This document shows positions 1 through 10,874 of a stretch of DNA of 64,000 nucleotides, piece by piece (position 1 is the first letter of the stretch; every line of letters begins with the position of its first letter). The position numbers and the translations under genes were made by a program. The notes under the pieces were generated by a model. That model was given only the letters and a program-made list of their open reading frames with translations, did no database searches and had not been told where the DNA came from. The stretch comes from Tribonema minus. Its lineage: Eukaryota; Sar; Xanthophyceae; Tribonematales; Tribonemataceae. The stretch lies in the NCBI GenBank assembly GCA_017506865.1, contig JAFCMP010000029.1:124001-188000 (forward strand). Direction: 5' to 3'.

Positions 1-2137
1 GCAGACTATGCTCGCCCGAGCACCGACGCAATGCACGTGCACAAGGCGCCTAAGCTGCCCAACGACTTAAGTCTGGAGGTTTTACCTTGCTGCAGCGTCT
101 GCATACGGCTCTTCTCCGACGCTTTCATCGTGTCGACATGGATGAAAGCGACCGGGTCGCTCATTTTTGCCCCCATGGCCACCATCACCGCGCGCCCATA
201 CCCGCCGTGTGCTTGCCCTGCGAGGTGCTATCGCCTGATGGAGTCCCAGCAGACAAAATTTGGAGAGCTGCCGCCCCCCCTGCCCCCCCCCTAGAGCCAC
301 AACAGTCCCTGCTCGGGGGGAAAAGACCATTCGGGCCTCAACCTGCCTTCACAGGGCCATGAGGGGGCCGCATAATAATCGCTGAATCCAGGCAGAAACC
401 TGCAGCAGCCTTGGCGCATCTAATTGAGGTTGACGCAAATTGCTTCAGCGAGTGCATATGCAGGGTAGTACTGCTCTGCAGCAACCAAGCTGCTGCTGAT
501 ATCGGGGTCTCAGCCGTCAACCGCTCGGTCGGATGCTGGGGGCAGCGCAAATCAGTCTGCAGCAGTGGCAGCTGCTAGCTGCAAAATGGCAGTATGCACG
601 TTGTTGAAGATTGCGTCAACACACCTCTTTATTGGTTGCGCTGCTACATGCAAGAGCTCCCCGCCGCCCATGCGGCGAAGTAACTGAACAACCGCATTTC
701 ATTCCATTCGTCAACACCTGACTGGCCTCGCTATGGCCACCAACAACTGCCGCAGTGCTTCAAGCGGAAACTGGAGCTCCAGGCCAAGGTTGTGACCACA
801 AAAGCTGTGTCATGTAGTACCATCTGCCCCATGCTACACTTTCCACAAGCATCACACTCAAGTCGAGATGAAGGCACTGTGACATCAACAAACGCAGAAA
901 ACTTGCTTTGGCGCTGTACCTGCTCAAGCGGGCTCCTGTCAAATGCAACAAGGTCATATGCTTTTGCTGCTCACATCATTGCCGTTATGATGCTGCAAGC
1001 AATATGATGTACACGTGCTTGTCGTGTAGAATTGTGCATATTGACGTCACGTGCACCATCAGACCTCATGCGCGCCATCATGTGAGCTGCAGAGCTCCTC
1101 CAGGTACCTCAGGCTGATACTATAGGCTACTACGCTGTTGGAGCGAAGTCATCAGCGATTGTGGAAAGAGCAGGTGATTGCCAACTTGATGAACACCTGC
1201 CATGTCATCTGGTGATATGTGCCGTGCAGCATGAGTGGAGCAGCCTGAGGCTTAAGCAATGATTGCGGTGGTGCAGTAGCAAGAGGCGCATCATACAGCG
1301 TGGTCGGTGGTCTCTAGGAATCGCTAAGTAGTGACGAGCACACCACGGGAGCAGCACGAAGCGCATGACTTGACACCGATGCTGGCTTATATACTCACCT
1401 CCCCGGGCCTCGACGCAAGATCATGATGGCAAGATGCTGTGCGCGGCGGCGCTACTGAGGACATAGCATATGCATAAGTCTAGCCTTGATGAAACACGAC
1501 GTGACATTGTGCACCAGCGCAAGGCACATGGATGTGGACGGCAACAAACGCGCATCAAGCCAACAGGGTGGATGTGAACCACTGATTTGGCTCCGTGCTG
1601 TTGTCACACAGCCTCGACCACAAGCACAACACAACGACAAGCTTTGCAGCCTTGACCGAGCATGTAACGCCAGGTCATCAACAGGGCAATGATGCCAACA
1701 ATGTAACTTGTCAATTCTTTCATTATTGTACTGTGCATTGATGCGCGTGCCCTAGCTGCTAGTATGCTGCCAGCGAGCTCAGCTGACTGTCATCAACTTG
1801 AAGACTCTCACGCTGATAGATGTTGCTGCAGTGCTGGCTTCAAACTGCAAGCCTCTGACAATCTAGACCCGCTACATGTACATAAGCGCAACAACATCTA
1901 GTACACATGGCGTGTTTGCCAGTGCAGGCTACTCTCGCAACGCACACATGGTCGGACTCATAGCGTGCATGACTATAGTATACTGCCGCAGCATTCCCGC
2001 CGCTCCGCGCGCTGCCGCATCCTGCATACCCCTGTCCTCACTGCCACCGGCATCGACCGACGCGCAGCATGTGGGCAGCGTGCATGTAGGCAGCGCCGCA
2101 TTCATCGCGTTCATTGGAACAGATGCCGAACGGCGTA
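1..2137. other. Intergenic, no gene supported
   Basis: I see no gene with codon structure or recognisable protein here. Short ORFs occur on both strands but have no family resemblance and no consistent splice partners. Around 1-240 a minus-strand reading could end in a GT donor near position 83, so an exon edge from a gene outside the window cannot be excluded. No telomere-like tracts or exon-edge repeats of the kind found after 14 kb are visible. Confidence 0.5.
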
Positions 2138-3091
2138 TCAGGCGCAGCAGCCGGCCACTGTGCCATCGTACGGGTGCGTGAACTTTGGATTGCACAGGAG
2201 CGACAGCAGCTCCTGCACATCAGCTTCGTATTGCGCATTGCCATGACCTGTGCACTGACAGCAAGTGGCTGTGGCCTTGAAGTCCTGAAACTCTAGATAA
2301 AGGCCAGAGGCCCTGTGATAGAGCCCGATGCTCCACACGCTCTTGTAGCCGTCAATCGCTACAAAGTGCAGGTTTTCCGCGATAAACAGGCACTGAAGCC
2401 GGTACAGCAGCAGAGCTGAGCTCAGGACATCACCGATGTCGTGGTGCGTGTCGCAGCTATTCTCAGATGGTGCAAGTTCAAGCTTGCCGTTTTCTATGTT
2501 CCAGGCATACCGCAGTCGCTCCATCGCAAGCCGTGCCCCGCCTGATGCATTGTTTTTCCTCAGCTGCCATTTCTCAGCTATTTCCCACCTCCGCTGCTCT
2601 GTATCTGCTTCAAACACCCGATCCGTCAATTGAGGCGGGTCGACAACATACCTCCTTTGGCGCTTGCGGGCTTGCTCCTGTTCGTTCAGCTCCGCCGTAG
2701 TCTCCAAGCTCCTCTGCGCTATCTGTAGCAGCACTTGATGGGGCAAGCTCGGCAGCGAGCGCGCCGTCAGGTCAGCACGGCTGTTGATGAGAACCTGAAT
2801 ACACAGGTCGGCCAGAGGCTTGCACTCGCACTCTGGCTCCGGTTCTGGCGCTGCTGGAGGTGCCGGGGCAGCCGGTGCTGCTGCAGCTCGCGGCCTCGCA
2901 GGCACCACGCGCACTCTCGCTCGTCCGGACGACGTTGGCACCAGCTGTAGGTAGTAAATCACTCTTTGTTCGGCTGCATCTTCTTCTGGCGCTGCGGCCG
3001 CCGCTGCTGGTGGTGCCGCCACGTATTCAGCATGAAGTTCATCATTTGCTGACGCTAGGGATGGCGCTTCGGCTGCCTCCGCCAACGACAT
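2138..3091 (-). CDS. BC-box (elongin-A-like) hypothetical protein
   Basis: This intronless ORF of 317 codons opens with ATG at 3091 and ends with TGA at 2138. Residues 1-90 are Ala/Pro/Glu-rich and end in an acidic PEPEPECEC run. Residues 92-101 read PLADLCIQVL, which fits the elongin BC-box pattern (Ser/Thr/Pro)-Leu-x3-Cys-x3-aliphatic. It is followed at 112-124 by SLPSLPHQVLLQI, like the short helix after the BC-box in elongin A. A basic patch RKRQRR (142-147) could be a nuclear signal. The C-terminal third is mixed, with aromatic and Cys-rich stretches (CCQC at 267-270), and I do not recognise it. By family knowledge, BC-box proteins recruit elongin B/C to cullin ubiquitin ligases; that role here is inference from one motif. 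It is the longest ORF of the first 12 kb not disturbed by frame breaks. I am fairly sure it codes, unsure of function, and cannot exclude further exons. Confidence 0.55.
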   Translation of the reverse strand: MSLAEAAEAPSLASANDELHAEYVAAPPAAAAAAPEEDAAEQRVIYYLQLVPTSSGRARVRVVPARPRAAAAPAAPAPPAAPEPEPECECKPLADLCIQVLINSRADLTARSLPSLPHQVLLQIAQRSLETTAELNEQEQARKRQRRYVVDPPQLTDRVFEADTEQRRWEIAEKWQLRKNNASGGARLAMERLRYAWNIENGKLELAPSENSCDTHHDIGDVLSSALLLYRLQCLFIAENLHFVAIDGYKSVWSIGLYHRASGLYLEFQDFKATATCCQCTGHGNAQYEADVQELLSLLCNPKFTHPYDGTVAGCCA

Positions 3092-4265
3092 CGCTGGTTG
3101 TTGTTCGTGTGAGGTCTGGGGCCTTTCCTTAGAGCAGTGTGGGTCGATAAAAGGAGTGGTCGAGAATAAAACTGGCGAGAATAAAATTGCAACCCTCCTT
3201 GCCTATGGAGTTGGGGGCCCCTTTGCCCTACAACATGCATAGGAGGTATGTATGGGGGTGCCAGGGACAACAATTCACCAATGCTTTTTAAATAGAAAAA
3301 GTCGACCGCGGCTGCGCCATGCCACATTCGCAGGGGAAAGTGGGAACGTGAAATGGGTTTGGCCCAGCAGGGACAGCGGTGCCACAGTGGAGGTACCTGC
3401 CACCAGTGGCCCTCTGAGAAGCTCCATAGCGGTAGCCGAATCGCCTCTTGGGGGTTGGCATACATCAGGTTCCATGCTTGCAGCTCAGTGATACAAAAAA
3501 GCAGGCAGCCTGGAGTGGTACGCCGCCGTAGCATACACTGTTGTACTGAGCTTGCTGCACAATGGTGACTGAGCTTGCCGCACGTATGTCGACTGCACTA
3601 GCCGCACATGGTGAAGAGGCTGAGAGATTGAGCGAGGGAGAAAACGTCAAAGGCACGTGCCTGGAAGGCACACACCAGCGATTACAGGCATTATTGTGTG
3701 CCGCGGTATTGTCCACTGTACAGGTACGCCACTCAGGTGCGCATGGGCAACTGAACACGCGGCAATTCTGGTGGTACACATGCCGTGTAGAGCATGGCGC
3801 AGGGACCGCCAGTGAGCCTAGCGCAGGATTGGCTGTGCACATAACTTGAACATGTTTCCAGGCAAACGTACACTGCAGTCTAGCAACATCCTACCAACCG
3901 TGGCTGGCAGTCCAGCATGCCAGGACCATCTGTGACAGCACACTGGTTGCAAACAGCCGGACAAGTGCACTGATGGGACATGGTGTGATGCTGACTCAGA
4001 AGTGCACACAATTGTTAGCAGGCAGAAGCGGGCGGTGCTGGCCACCACATGCGTATTGCTAAGCCACGTGCCGCACATTGCTGCTGCACCTTCATGACCA
4101 TGTGGACCAGGCATTGCAGACCGGTTTAAGAACAGCAATTTTTTAAACACAGTAAAAACTGTACCGGGTGTGTCATATTGGTGCGATGTCAACAAGCTGG
4201 CACGTACACAAATCAAGTCACGGTGTATCTACTGCAGCACTGTTCAAGCGTCTACCGCTGAACTG
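3092..4265. other. Intergenic, no gene supported
   Basis: This stretch lies between the starts of the BC-box ORF (leftwards) and the 3' end of ankyrin locus A. It carries only short unrelated ORFs on both strands. It should include the promoter of the BC-box gene on the left and the 3' flank of locus A on the right. I see no TATA box, poly-A signal or repeat that I would defend. Confidence 0.45.
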
Positions 4266-5784
4266 TCAATACTCCACAAGGCCGCGCGCCTCGGCGGCCC
4301 TCACCCTGCGCCGCAGCTTCCTGTACTCCGATGTATCAGCGACACTGCACGGGCAGCCGTTTGCTACTGCCCACTCCGCCGCCGACAGCATCTTGATATT
4401 GCAATGCTCAACAGCGTCAGGATTGCCCTCCTCAGACCGCCCTGGAACGAGAAGCGTTAGGGTCCCCATTGGCAGCCACGGGCAGCCATTGGCCCGTGCC
4501 CACTGCAGCAACTCCAAGTGACCCTCTAAGACCGCCACCGCGCACACGGCCGAGTCCCACGGGCACCCGCGTGCCCGCAGCCACTGCAGGATGTCGAGGC
4601 GACCGTGCGTGGCGGCGGTCGCGCACTCACCTCCGCCCCAGGGCGCCCTTACGTCGTGCAGCCACTGGAGCACGTGTAGGTGGCATCCGTCCACGGCCGC
4701 TACGTAGATCTTGCCGTCGAGAGCGCAGTCGTTCGCGTGCGCCCACTGCAGGAGCTGCAGGTGGCCGTGCTGCGCTGCAGCGTAGGTCGTCGTGGTGCTC
4801 CATGGGCAGCCACCGCGCCGCAGGTGTTGGAGGATGCCGAGGTGGCCGCCCGCCGCGGCGCGTTCGCATGTCTCCTTGTCCCACGCGCACCCGGCGTCGC
4901 GTCGCGCCCACTCCAGCACCTCCAGGTGCCCTCCGTATGCCGCTGCGGCACAGGCGCTCTCGTCCATGGGGCACCCACGGGCGTGCGCCCACTGCAGCAC
5001 CTCCAGGTGCCCGTTGCCCGCCGCCGCTGCGGTCGTGCGCGCGTCCCAAGGGAACCTGCGGGCGCGCGTCCACTGCAGCATCTCGAGGCTCCCGCGCGCA
5101 GCCGCTGCCGTGCAGGCGAGCCTGTTGAAGGGCAGGAACCTGTCGACGATCCCTCTCACGCTGTTTGCGTACACATATTGCACCACTTCGAATGTGCCGC
5201 ATTCGGTGGCCTGCCAGACCAGCCATGCGCTCATTCTGCACCCTTTCGCAGCGCCCACTGTATAAGGGGCATGGATGCAACCATGGCCTGTCCATTTGTT
5301 TTTTTGGGTGACTGCGCCCGCCCCCTTTGTTGCATGCTACTGGCGTACAGCGCGCGCCACCCCGTGCTGACGGATGAAATCTGGAGGTAGTGCCCGTGTG
5401 GCAGGAACTCGAAGATTTTCGTCCACAAATCTGCGGCACCGGAGAATAAAAGTGCTTGAAGGTGAGTCACAAAGTCGTCGTGAGAGCTCACAAGCCGGTG
5501 GCGTCGTGAGAGCAGGAACCCACATGCTTTTAAGCCTACGCTCAGCAGGCGCCCAGTATGTGTATGCGGTGTGTCAGTCATTCAACAAAACGACTAAGCA
5601 GCTCCAGTTATTGCCAGGCACGGTCGCAACGAGAGCTTCACATGCTGCACACGTGGTGCCTAATGTTTGACGTGCAGTGGAAAGGGAAGATGCACTTACC
5701 GCGTTGCTGTTGGCTCGCTTCAGCTTTGGCGTCACAAGAAGAACCAAGAGCGAGGGCACGAGCCCTCTTCCTTGTCGCCACCAT
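4266..5784 (-). pseudogene. F-box-like/ankyrin-type repeat protein, locus A, frameshifted
   Basis: There are two exons: 5700-5784 (ATG at 5784, 28 codons plus one base, donor GTAAGT) and 4266-5430 (acceptor GCCGCAG, stop TGA). The phase-1 junction reads SQQQR-D-LWTKIFEFLPHGHYLQ, an F-box-like helix usually binding Skp1. About nine ankyrin-type repeats of 27-34 residues follow, with the signature GHLEVLQWAHARGCP and a WD pair, and then a tail (SEYRKLRRRVRAAEARGL) shared with locus B. Compared with locus C, one base is missing near 5245-5258. The first frame runs MPLIQWALRKGAE-stop while the repeats continue in another frame (CRMSAWLVWQATECG). Repeats of this style are common in stramenopile and haptophyte genomes and in some giant viruses; F-box plus repeats suggests a substrate adaptor of an SCF-type ubiquitin ligase (inference). 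Unless the missing base is an assembly error, this copy encodes only the F-box part. Confidence 0.82.
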
Positions 5785-5980
5785 CCTCTGCACACGCTAG
5801 CCTGCCTCGAGATTCGAGATTTTTTCAACAAACCAAAAAACGAGGTGCAGGCAGCGCGAAAAATCAAAATCAAAAAATTTCAACTGAACTTCAAGGCTTG
5901 AACTTCGAGATGAAACGAAAAAAAAATCCCCAAGTTGTTGTTCAGATCCTGTCTTGGGGATCCCCAAGATCCAGTGAGGG
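5785..5980. promoter_or_regulatory. Bidirectional intergenic promoter region of loci A and B
   Basis: Only 196 bp separate the first codon of A (leftwards) from the homologous first codon of B (rightwards), so both must start transcription here. The stretch is AT-richer than its surroundings, with poly-A runs at about 5860-5880 and 5912-5926. It carries a perfect 18-bp palindrome TCTTGGGGATCCCCAAGA at 5952-5969, with a further ATCCCCAAG half-site about 20 bp to its left. Function as a regulatory site is inference. Confidence 0.5.
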
Positions 5981-7372
5981 ACGGTGGCGACCCGGAAGAG
6001 GGCCCGTGCTCTCGCTCTTGCTTCTTCTTGTGACGCCAAAGCTGAAGCAAGCCAACAGCAACGCGGTAAGTGGCTCACGCCCATGATCTGGAGTTCTGTG
6101 TTGGCGCAAGGTGGCATGTAGCATCTTCGTTGCACGCGCGGCTTGCATGAAGTGTTGTTTCTCTGTCATATGATCGATATTGCCATCATAAACGCAGGTT
6201 TTTAATTCTAAGCAATGTGGCTGCTTGTCTGCATGTTGTCCGGGCGTCGATGTGCGTGTGACTGACTCTGAAGTACTTCCATTTTCTGCCCATGGCCTCA
6301 GATATGTGGATGAAGGTTTTCGAATTCGTGGAAGACGGACGTTACCTCCAGATCTCATCCGTCAGCACCGGGTGGCGCGCGCTATATACCAGTAGCACGC
6401 AGCAGAGGGGGCAGGCGCAGTCACACAAAGAGACAAGTGCCCAATCCAGGCCCCTGATGCAGTGGGCGGTTGTAAACGGGTGCGAGCGCACGATGCTGAT
6501 CCAGCACGCCGCCACATGCGGCATACTAGACGTGGTGCAGTACGTGCTCGAAACCGGCACGGAATTCGACCACGACATGTACTATAAAAAGCTCGTTTGT
6601 AGGGCAGCAGCATCACGCGGAGATATCGAGCTGCTGCAGTGGGCGCGCGCCCACGGGTTTGCCTGGGACGCCAGCACAACCACACAGCGCAGCGGCATAC
6701 AGGGGGCATTTGGAGGTGCTGGAGTGGGCGCGGCGCGATGCGGGATGTGCGTGGAACGAGGAGACTTGCGAAGGTGCCGCAGTGGGCGGCCACCTCGACG
6801 TGCTCCAATACCTGCGGCGCAATGGCTGCCCTTGGGACGCGAGGACGTCCGACGCTGCGGCACACAACGGGCACCTGCAGCTCCTGCAGTGGGCGCACGC
6901 GAACGGCTGCCCCCTCGGCGAAGACCACTACTCGGCAGCTGTGCGGGAAGGCCATTTACACGTGCTCCAGTGGCTGCACGAGATAGGCTCGCTCTGGGGC
7001 ATAGGTGAGTGCACGACAGCCGCCGAATACGGGCATCTCGACATCCTGCAGTGGCTGCGGGCACGCGGGTGCCCGTGGGATGGCGCCGTATGTACAATGG
7101 CGGTCCAGCACGGTTACTTGCAGTTGCTGCAGTGGGCACGCGCTAACGGCTGCCCATGGGAGCCAAGCAGAACCCTTCGCTCTTTGCAGTGGAGCGTGTC
7201 GCGCATGGCCGGATACCCTGTTGCGCGCCGCCACGTCAACATGCTGTTAACGGTGAAGTGGGCGCTAGCTAACGGTTGTCCGTGCGATTACGATGTAACG
7301 TCTGAGTACAGGAAGCTGCAGCGCAGGGTTAGGGCCGCCGAGGCGCGCGGCCTTGTGCACTGGCACCTTTGA
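5981..7372 (+). pseudogene. F-box-like/ankyrin-type repeat protein, locus B, start codon lost and frameshifted
   Basis: The structure matches loci A and C: exon 1 is 5981-6065 (85 nt, donor GTAAGT) and exon 2 is 6302-7372 (acceptor CCTCAG, TGA). The exon-1 codon aligned with the ATG of A and C is ACG, and a TGA lies in frame just upstream. Translation would need a near-cognate start or an ATG at 6292 or 6304. After the F-box-like segment (DMWMKVFEFVEDGRYLQ) and three repeat units the frame breaks at about 6680-6697. The repeats resume in another frame (SAAAYRGHLEVLEWARR), and one whole unit present in A (GHLEVLQWAHARGCPMD) is missing exactly there. The remaining repeats are intact to the conserved tail (SEYRKLQRRVRAAEARGL). 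A repeat-mediated deletion with a ragged join explains both facts. Calling it a pseudogene is firm if the assembly is correct. Confidence 0.82.
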
Positions 7373-9103
7373 CAACTCGGCGGCAGCAGTCGCGTAAACC
7401 CGCTGCAGTAGCATCATCATCACCACGTCTGCTCGCACGTGCGAGCTCAACAACGACAACAACAACAACAACAACCAACAACAACCCCAACAATTGGCAT
7501 TGCACCAATACATGTACACAGCCACATTTGGCTGATTTGTTGTAATTGCCAGTTGTGAAGCTGCCCTGCCTGATGTGCACTATCATGAAGGTGCAGCAGG
7601 TTGCGTTCATGTGGTTGTCGGCACCAGCCATTTGTCCTTGTCGTGCATTCCAGCAATGCGTGCGTCACATCGACAATGGTGGCCCATGATGTTGCAAACT
7701 ATGCTCCGCCTGGCAGGATAAGACTGCCAACCCACGGGTGGCGGGGTGCCTGCTCTGCTGAAGTGCATGCAGTGTCATACTACATTGACAGATCATCTGT
7801 GTGTCATGCTGCATCAGAAATGTGTGTATCATAGACTAGGATGTGAGCCTTGCCCTCAATCCTACGCCGATTGCACAGCCATATGGCCTGCACGAAAGCA
7901 ATGATTGTGCCGTCCAAGCGGCCGTCTTGACTGTTTGCGTCTTTCTCACTCTCTCGGCCTCTCGCTGACTTCGGAAGTGCCGCCAAGCTCAATGAGCTAT
8001 TCAGCACCTCAACTTGGTGATGCATTACTGCCACCGACCATGAGTATGACGCCGTGTACATCGAAGTAGATGCCAGTGTGCATACAAGGTATGTACGAGT
8101 TTATCATAATGTATGACAATACCGTAAACTTCAGAGGCGATTGCTGTTTGATCTGACACAATGACTTGGGCCATTGCCGCAGCGTCATTTGGCCATTGCC
8201 GCAACGTCATTTGACAGCATTGCGGCGCAGCGCAGGGGGAACACACTGGAGACAATAGCAGTAGAAGCTGCGAACAGGATGTTGGTACTTGCAGCAGCCA
8301 CCCAGGGCCTCTGACATAATGCTTGGCATTAGCCTGCATGTGGTCCCAGACTGCTCTTTTTGCAGCGCACCACATGGACAGTCTACTAGCAACTACTTCA
8401 GAAGTATGAGTAATAAGGATAAACAGAGTCTTGAGAGGGGTTGCAGGTGGATGAGGCTTTGTGGAGAGGGCCACACACCAATGGCATACGGCGCCAGCAT
8501 TGAGCATGGTCAATCGCTCACAACCATGTGTCTGACGTGAGTTGCTGCTTGACATTACTACCTGCTCTCCTCCTGCTGCAATCTGACGCTGATCATCCAG
8601 GCTTCTGTGAATCAAACATGTATGTCGCATACTGTACAGCACAACGCGATTGGCGTTGGCAGTGACTGTATCTCAGATTGCCAATGTACACTGCACTCTC
8701 TCAGAGCGCTAGTCTATGTCATCCAGCCAAGCAGGCATGCAATGCAAACACGCCGTGATGCTGCATGCAGGCAAGCACGCCATCAGGCAGACTAACGCTT
8801 GAAGACCGCAATCAAGTTGCAAGATGATTAGTCTGTCGCGTGCGCGGTGCCTGTGTAGGCTGCTCACAAGACTCACCTCAAGAAAATGTTGCTCAAAACC
8901 ACATGAGTCAATGTTCAGCACACAAAGTGCGGCATATCTCAGACGACACAGCGCAAGCAACACGGGCCAGTCCGAGGTAAAACTGGATCGTCGTTAAATT
9001 CAGATGAATTTTCATCATATGCCTCGATAGCTCCCATGCACCAGCGCATGAAGGTCTACCGCAGCACTCGGGGGTACGTTGACATCAGTCATTGCATGAT
9101 GAT
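7373..9103. other. Convergent intergenic region between loci B and C
   Basis: Locus B ends at the left edge and locus C at the right edge, so this holds two 3' flanks. It contains an (AAC)n microsatellite at about 7448-7493 and a local direct repeat (CATTGCCGC..CGTCATTTG) at about 8170-8215. The longest ORF, 205 codons on the minus strand at 8025-8642, shows no domain or family pattern and I do not count it as a gene. Confidence 0.45.
7448..7493 (+). repeat. (AAC)n microsatellite
   Basis: An imperfect run of about 13 AAC triplets, interrupted by single G or C bases, lies in the 3' flank of locus B. Confidence 0.9.
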
Positions 9104-10519
9104 TCATGCCTGCGAAGCCTGCGCCATGCGCCGCAGCTGCGCGTACCGAGCCCTGCAACTGTCGCTGCACGGGCAGCCATGCGCCAGCGCCCACTCCACC
9201 GCTGACAGCATGTTGATGTGCCTGTCCGAGTTACTGTGCTCGATCTACTCTAAAAATCTTAATGACCCCACTTCGTCCCACGGGTAGCCGCGTGCCCGCA
9301 GCCACTGCAGGACGGCCAGGTGACCCGGGCGGATGGCTGCACTACATAGGTTTTGTCCCCAGGGCTGGCCTATGTCCTGCAGCCACTGCAGCACGTGCAT
9401 GTGGCCTCTGTAGACGGCTGCAGAGTAGATATCGTTGTCCAACGGGCAGCCGTTCGCGTGCGCCCACTGGAGGAGTTGGAGATAGCCTCCTGCGGCTGCA
9501 CGATAGGTTGTCAAGCTGTCCCATGGGCAGCCGTGGCCGCGTACGTACTGGAGGATGTGCAAATGACCGCACTGTGCGGCACAACTGCACGTCCGCTCGT
9601 CCCACGCACACCCGGCGTCGTGCAGCCACCTTAGCACCTCTAGATGCCCTTTGCACGTCGCTGCAATGCAGGCTGCCTTGTCTGAGGGGCACCCATGGGC
9701 GTGCGCCCACTGCAGCACCTCCAGGTGGCCCGTGCCCGCCGCTGCTGCCATTGTCGATGCGCCCCAGTAAAATCCATGGGCCCGCATCCACTGCAGCATC
9801 TCGAGGTCCCCGCGGGCAGCCGCTGCGCTGCAAGCACGCCAGCTGTAATACACATCACCGTTGATTTGTGCGCCGTTTGCATGCACGTACTGCACCACTT
9901 CAAAAGTGCCGCATTCGGCAGCCTGCCAGAGCAGCCACTCAGTCATCCTGCACCCATTAGCAACCGCCCACCGTACGAGCGGCATGGATGCAACAATGGC
10001 CCGTGCGTTCGTTGCTTTCTGGGACTGTGCCTTTCCCCTCTGCTGCATGTTACTGGCATACAGCGCGCGCCAAGCGGTGCTGACGGATGAAATCTGGAGG
10101 TAGTGCCCGTGTGGCACGAATTCGAATACTTTCGTCCACAAATCTGAGGGCGCCAGAGAGTAGAAGTGCTTGAAGGTTAGTCACACAATTGTAGACAGCA
10201 GGCGAGCAGCTACATCGCTGAAACCTGCGCTCAAACTTGCCCTCAGCAGGGTCAGTGTGTGCATGCGGTGTGTCAATCATTGACACTGCAACAAATTGGT
10301 GCAAGACGTATTAGCAACAAAGCTCTAGATGCTATCGCGTACACAGAAAAAAGACGCAAAAAAGTGCCGCGCCGTCGATGCTGGCGGATGCATGATTATC
10401 AGGGACAGATCAGGTCCGTGCACCCTACACTTACCGAGCTGCTCTTGACTCGCTTCAGCTTTAGCGTCACAAGAGGCAGCAAGAGCTCGGACACGGGCCT
10501 GTTTCCTTGTTGCCACCAT
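9104..10519 (-). pseudogene. F-box-like/ankyrin-type repeat protein, locus C, premature TAG
   Basis: Exon 1 is 10435-10519 (ATG at 10519, MVATRKQARVRALAASCDAK, donor GTAAGT). Exon 2 starts at 10143 after CCTCAG. The spliced join reads SQEQL-D-LWTKVFEFVPHGHYLQ, again F-box-like. Ankyrin-type repeats follow in one frame (GHLEVLQWAHAHGCP, GHLHILQYVRGHGCPWD, GHLAVLQWLRARGYPWD) down to a TAG at 9245-9247. Reading straight on in the same frame gives IEHSNSDRHINMLSAVEWAL and then AHGCPCSDSCRARYAQLRR, ending with TGA at 9104-9106. This is the counterpart of the C-terminal tail of loci A and B, so the TAG is best read as a nonsense mutation. The truncated product lacks only about 46 residues and could be functional, so this is the least damaged of the three. 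Without the neighbours as a guide, the stop would look like a normal end. Confidence 0.85.
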
Positions 10520-10874
10520 CCTCACGAGATCCTTCTTGCACAAACCTCCGAGTTCCGAAAGGGGGATAGGTCTGGGGCTGATGGCTGGAGCTGTGCTCCC
10601 TAGCCAGAACGTCTGGATTTACAAAACCCGCAAAGCGTCACACTGCACCGTCACGCTGATGAGAGTTCAAGTGAGTGTTGAAGTTCGCTGGAAATGTAGG
10701 GTTAGGGCTAAGGCGCGACGCCGCTAGAACTAGGATTAGGTCAGAGTTCGCATAAACCGCAAATGAAGCAACAAGTGGGCAATCAGTGCCTCAATCTCGG
10801 CGTAGAAAGGCTGTCTGTCAACCGATCATGCATGTGGCCTCGCCTCTGCGTACCTGCTTTCATGCATTGCCTGG
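10520..10874. other. Upstream region of locus C
   Basis: No gene is seen. It should contain the promoter of locus C. Degenerate telomere-like words (GGGTTAGGGCTAAGG, TAGGATTAGG) occur at about 10698-10742, the only clear ones outside the EML gene. Confidence 0.4.

Noticed and set aside
4469..5439. Long Arg/Ala-rich ORFs on both strands over locus A
   Set aside because: They are antisense or out-of-frame shadows of the GC-rich ankyrin-type repeats and have no family pattern of their own.
8025..8642. 205-codon minus-strand ORF between loci B and C
   Set aside because: No domain, no conserved motif and partly low-complexity; likely chance.
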